Shown here piece after piece: positions 61,978 through 64,000 of a DNA stretch of 64,000 bases. The translations under genes and the position numbers were made by a program. The DNA comes from Streptomyces leeuwenhoekii (lineage in GTDB: Bacteria > Actinomycetota > Actinomycetes > Streptomycetales > Streptomycetaceae): NCBI RefSeq assembly GCF_001013905.1, contig NZ_LN831790.1:7764001-7828000 (forward strand), read 5' to 3'. Every line of letters starts with the position of its first letter. Within the stretch, counting starts at the first letter, position 1. Below the pieces are notes generated by a model, which made no database searches, had not been told where the DNA came from, and saw only the letters and a list, made by a program, of their open reading frames with translations.

Positions 61978-63507
61978 TCACTTGACGGGGGCGTAGTTGT
62001 AGAGGGACGGGACGGCCATCCCCGACTGCGGGGTGATCTCGACCGTGCCGTCGGAGACGTGCAGGTAGGTCATCCGGTAGAAGGGCACGAACCAGCCCTC
62101 CTTCACGAGGTGCTCGTTCAGCGCCCGCGCGGCCCGCTTCGCCTTCTCGCCGGTCCCGGTCTGCACCTGGGGGACCAGCTCGCGCACGGTGGCGTCGGTG
62201 GTGCCGAACATGTTGAACGCGCCGGGCGTGACCAGTTCGTTGACGACGACCCAGTCGGACGCGGACTGGCCGATGTTCATGACCATGCCGGAGTACGCGC
62301 GGTCGGTGAACACCTTCTGGACCGCCGAGGCGCCGTCCAGGTCCTCCCAGACCAGCTTCACGCCGATGGCCTTCAGGTCGGTGGCGAGCGACGAGGCGAG
62401 GGCGTCGTTGACGATCGCCGCGATGCGGGGCAGCTTCAGCGTGAAGCCCCCGGCGTAGCCCGCCTCCTTCAGCAGCGCCTTGGCCCGGGCCGGGTCGTGG
62501 GCGTAGTACGTGTCGAGCTTCTCGTCGTACCCCTGGGTGTCCGGGCCGAAGACCTGGCCGGTGATCTCACCGCGGTTCTGGCGGATGGTGCCGAGCATCG
62601 TCTTGCGGTCGACGGCGAGATTCAGCGCCTGGCGGACGCGGGCGTCCTTCAGCGCGGGTGTCAGCTTCCCGTCGCGGTCGAAGAGCAGCAGCCCCTGGAA
62701 GTCGAACTCCTGCTCCACCGTCTTCATCCGGGTGTCGGACTCGATGCCGGCCTGCTGGTCGGCGGTTTGCAGCAGGGCCGCGTTCACCTGCCCGGTCCGC
62801 AGGCCGTTGACGATCGCCGTCTCGTTGTCGAAGAAGCTGATCGTGACGGTGTCGTAGGGGAGCCGTTCGCCCCAGTAGTCGGGGTTGCGCTCGTAGACCC
62901 ACTTGGTGCCGATCGTCGTCCTGGCCTTGGCGAGGCGGTAGGGGCCGGTGCCGTCGGGGTTCGTCTTGAGGCTGTCGGCCTCCTCGAACTTGGCGGGGTT
63001 CGCCATGAGGCCGGCGGCGTCGCTCAGATAGAAAAGCATGGCGGGATTGGCCTGCTTGAGCTTCAGCGTCACATGCGTGGGGTCGACGACCCGCACCGAC
63101 TCCAGGTCGCTCAGCCACTTCGCGTCGGCGCCGCCGCCCTTCTTGAAGCGTTCCATGTTCGCCTTGACGGCCGCCGCGTCGAAGGCGGTGCCGTCCGCGA
63201 ACTTGACGTCCTTGCGCAGGGTGAGGCCGAGTTCGGTGCGGTCGTCGTTGTAGGACCACTCGGTGGCGAGCATCGGGCTGAAGCCGCCGTCCGGCTCCCG
63301 CTTGACGAGCGTGTCGTACGTCGCCTGGAAGAACGGCAGGGCGCTGCCGACCGCCTGAGCGGGGTCCAGACTCTGGGGGAAGGTCATGGTCGCGATGTTC
63401 AGGGTCGACGACCCGGCGCTCCCGGCGTCGGATCCGGTGCATCCCGCGAGGGCGAGAGATGCCGCCACGCACGCGGCGACGGCCCCGTTTCGGGCTTTTG
63501 TGCTCAT
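61978..63507 (-). CDS. Extracellular peptide-binding lipoprotein (SBP family 5)
   Basis: 509 aa. Lipoprotein signal with lipobox LALAGC (Cys23), then the SBP_bac_5 domain: TLNIATMTFPQSLDPAQAVGSALPFFQATYDTLVK, LTLRKDVKFADGTAFDAAAVKANMERFK, GTGPYRLAKARTTIGTKWVYERNPDYWGERLPYDTVTISFFDNETAIVNGLRTGQVNAALLQ and VRQALNLAVDRKTML. It delivers peptides or related solutes to the permease encoded downstream. First gene of the operon, ATG 63507. Operator-like repeat and a divergent TetR gene lie upstream. Confidence 0.93.
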   Translation of the reverse strand: MSTKARNGAVAACVAASLALAGCTGSDAGSAGSSTLNIATMTFPQSLDPAQAVGSALPFFQATYDTLVKREPDGGFSPMLATEWSYNDDRTELGLTLRKDVKFADGTAFDAAAVKANMERFKKGGGADAKWLSDLESVRVVDPTHVTLKLKQANPAMLFYLSDAAGLMANPAKFEEADSLKTNPDGTGPYRLAKARTTIGTKWVYERNPDYWGERLPYDTVTISFFDNETAIVNGLRTGQVNAALLQTADQQAGIESDTRMKTVEQEFDFQGLLLFDRDGKLTPALKDARVRQALNLAVDRKTMLGTIRQNRGEITGQVFGPDTQGYDEKLDTYYAHDPARAKALLKEAGYAGGFTLKLPRIAAIVNDALASSLATDLKAIGVKLVWEDLDGASAVQKVFTDRAYSGMVMNIGQSASDWVVVNELVTPGAFNMFGTTDATVRELVPQVQTGTGEKAKRAARALNEHLVKEGWFVPFYRMTYLHVSDGTVEITPQSGMAVPSLYNYAPVK

Positions 63508-63570
63508 GAGGTTCACTCCGTCTGGAGAGCCGGGGAGGGGCGTCCCGGGCGAGATGGGCGGTGAGCTTAC

Positions 63571-63604
63571 CCGCGGAATCAACCACTTGGTAGGTTTTCC
63601 GCGG
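63571..63604. promoter_or_regulatory. Nested inverted repeat, probable TetR operator of the peptide transporter
   Basis: An outer 8-bp arm pair CCGCGGAA (63571-63578) and TTCCGCGG (63597-63604) encloses a second pair AACC (63581-63584) and GGTT (63593-63596), centred on ACTTGGTA. It lies between the divergent binding-protein and TetR genes, 64 bases before the former, and is less GC-rich than its surroundings. Confidence 0.6.
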
Positions 63605-63682
63605 GGCCGGATCGACCGGCTGACGGGTTCTGGCGGGCTCCGCCGGGAGCGCCGGTGCGAGGGGACGGAGGCGGCCGCCGCA

Positions 63683-64000
63683 GTGAGCGAACGACCCGCG
63701 AGCGGCCCGCGCCGCCCCTCGAAAGGCGAACGCACCCGGGCCCGCATCCTCGACTCCGCGACCGAACTGTTCTCCCGTTCCGGTTTCAACGCGGTGTCAC
63801 TGCGCGACATCGCCGCGCACGCGGGGCTGACCCATGCCGGGCTGCTGCACCACTTCCCGGGCAAGGACTCCCTGCTCATCGAGGTGCTGGAGCGTCGCGA
63901 CCGGATCGACGCGCAGTCCGTCTTCCCCGGCATCGCCCACCCGGGCACCCCCGAGCCCGGCCCGCGCGAACGGCTGCGCCGGCTGATCGGCCTGGTCGCG
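63683..64000 (+). CDS. TetR family regulator, cut by the window end
   Basis: First 106 residues only; the frame is open at the window end. The TetR helix-turn-helix is complete: GERTRARILDSATELFSRSGFNAVSLRDIAAHAGLTHAGLLHHFPGKDSLLIEVLERRD (about 15-72). The following IDAQSVFPG starts the ligand domain. GTG at 63683 with GGAGG 13 bases upstream; other starts are possible. Divergent from the peptide transporter operon, which it probably represses through the 63571-63604 repeat. Confidence 0.85.
   Translation, partial: MSERPASGPRRPSKGERTRARILDSATELFSRSGFNAVSLRDIAAHAGLTHAGLLHHFPGKDSLLIEVLERRDRIDAQSVFPGIAHPGTPEPGPRERLRRLIGLVA

Overview
The window is very GC-rich DNA with strong third-position G/C bias, frequent GTG starts, short overlaps of the ATGA/GTGA type, F420-dependent enzymes, an Rpf-domain protein and an ANTAR/GAF regulator. 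This points to a Streptomyces (or very close actinomycete) chromosome. No transposase, phage or CRISPR locus was recognised.

Layout. (1) 1-10.6 kb: an MMPL exporter behind a probable MarR-type operator, an MHS-type symporter, a secreted lipase, a GNAT acetyltransferase, a GH65 disaccharide phosphorylase followed by a universal stress protein, and a secreted lamin-tail-domain protein. A tRNA-Gly-like RNA with its own strong terminator lies at about 10.82-10.93 kb. (2) 11.1-26.4 kb: a compact RiPP gene cluster that reads as a class V lanthipeptide (lexapeptide/cacaoidin/pristinin-like) system. It has an ABC-2 transporter pair, an F420/LLM reductase, a methyltransferase, a LanK-like kinase, a HopA1-family LanY-like lyase, a 46-aa precursor peptide, an ABC exporter, a second F420/LLM reductase, a HFCD-type cysteine decarboxylase, a LanX-like protein, an M16 protease and a DesK/DesR-type two-component system. 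(3) 26.9-36.4 kb: an Rpf-domain protein; TetR + APC permease + YtcJ-type amidohydrolase; CbiZ; a cytochrome P450; a DHA2 multidrug exporter with its TetR repressor and a double operator. (4) 36.6-44.5 kb: a small membrane protein and a benzoylformate (mandelate-type) catabolic set, namely an AAHS transporter, benzaldehyde dehydrogenase and benzoylformate decarboxylase with a divergent LysR regulator; then a CelD-like acetyltransferase and an uncertain ORF. (5) 44.7-52.8 kb: LuxR regulator, a second YtcJ amidohydrolase divergent from a second APC permease, ANTAR-GAF regulator, PepSY lipoprotein and small conserved proteins. (6) 52.8-58.2 kb: a minisatellite of about 17 units, Ku, SRAP/YedK peptidase, a STAS-like protein, a MOSC protein and phosphoglucomutase. 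(7) 58.3-64 kb: a peptide ABC transporter (binding protein, permease, fused permease-ATPase, ATPase) divergent from a TetR gene cut by the window edge.

How the main system works together (inference from family knowledge). The precursor core is probably the 17 residues TTVPCTVASFATGYFSC. Its two ends match the cacaoidin core: an N-terminal hydroxy-residue pair before a Cys at position 5, and a Thr five residues before the C-terminal Cys. The kinase-like, HopA1-like and LanX-like proteins would dehydrate and cyclise. The flavoprotein would decarboxylate the terminal Cys to give AviMeCys, the two F420 reductases would turn Dha/Dhb into D-Ala/D-Abu, the methyltransferase would methylate (probably the N terminus), and the M16 protease and ABC exporter would mature and export the product. 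A 16-bp hairpin behind the precursor gene could raise precursor mRNA over the downstream genes. Product structure is not proven by sequence alone.
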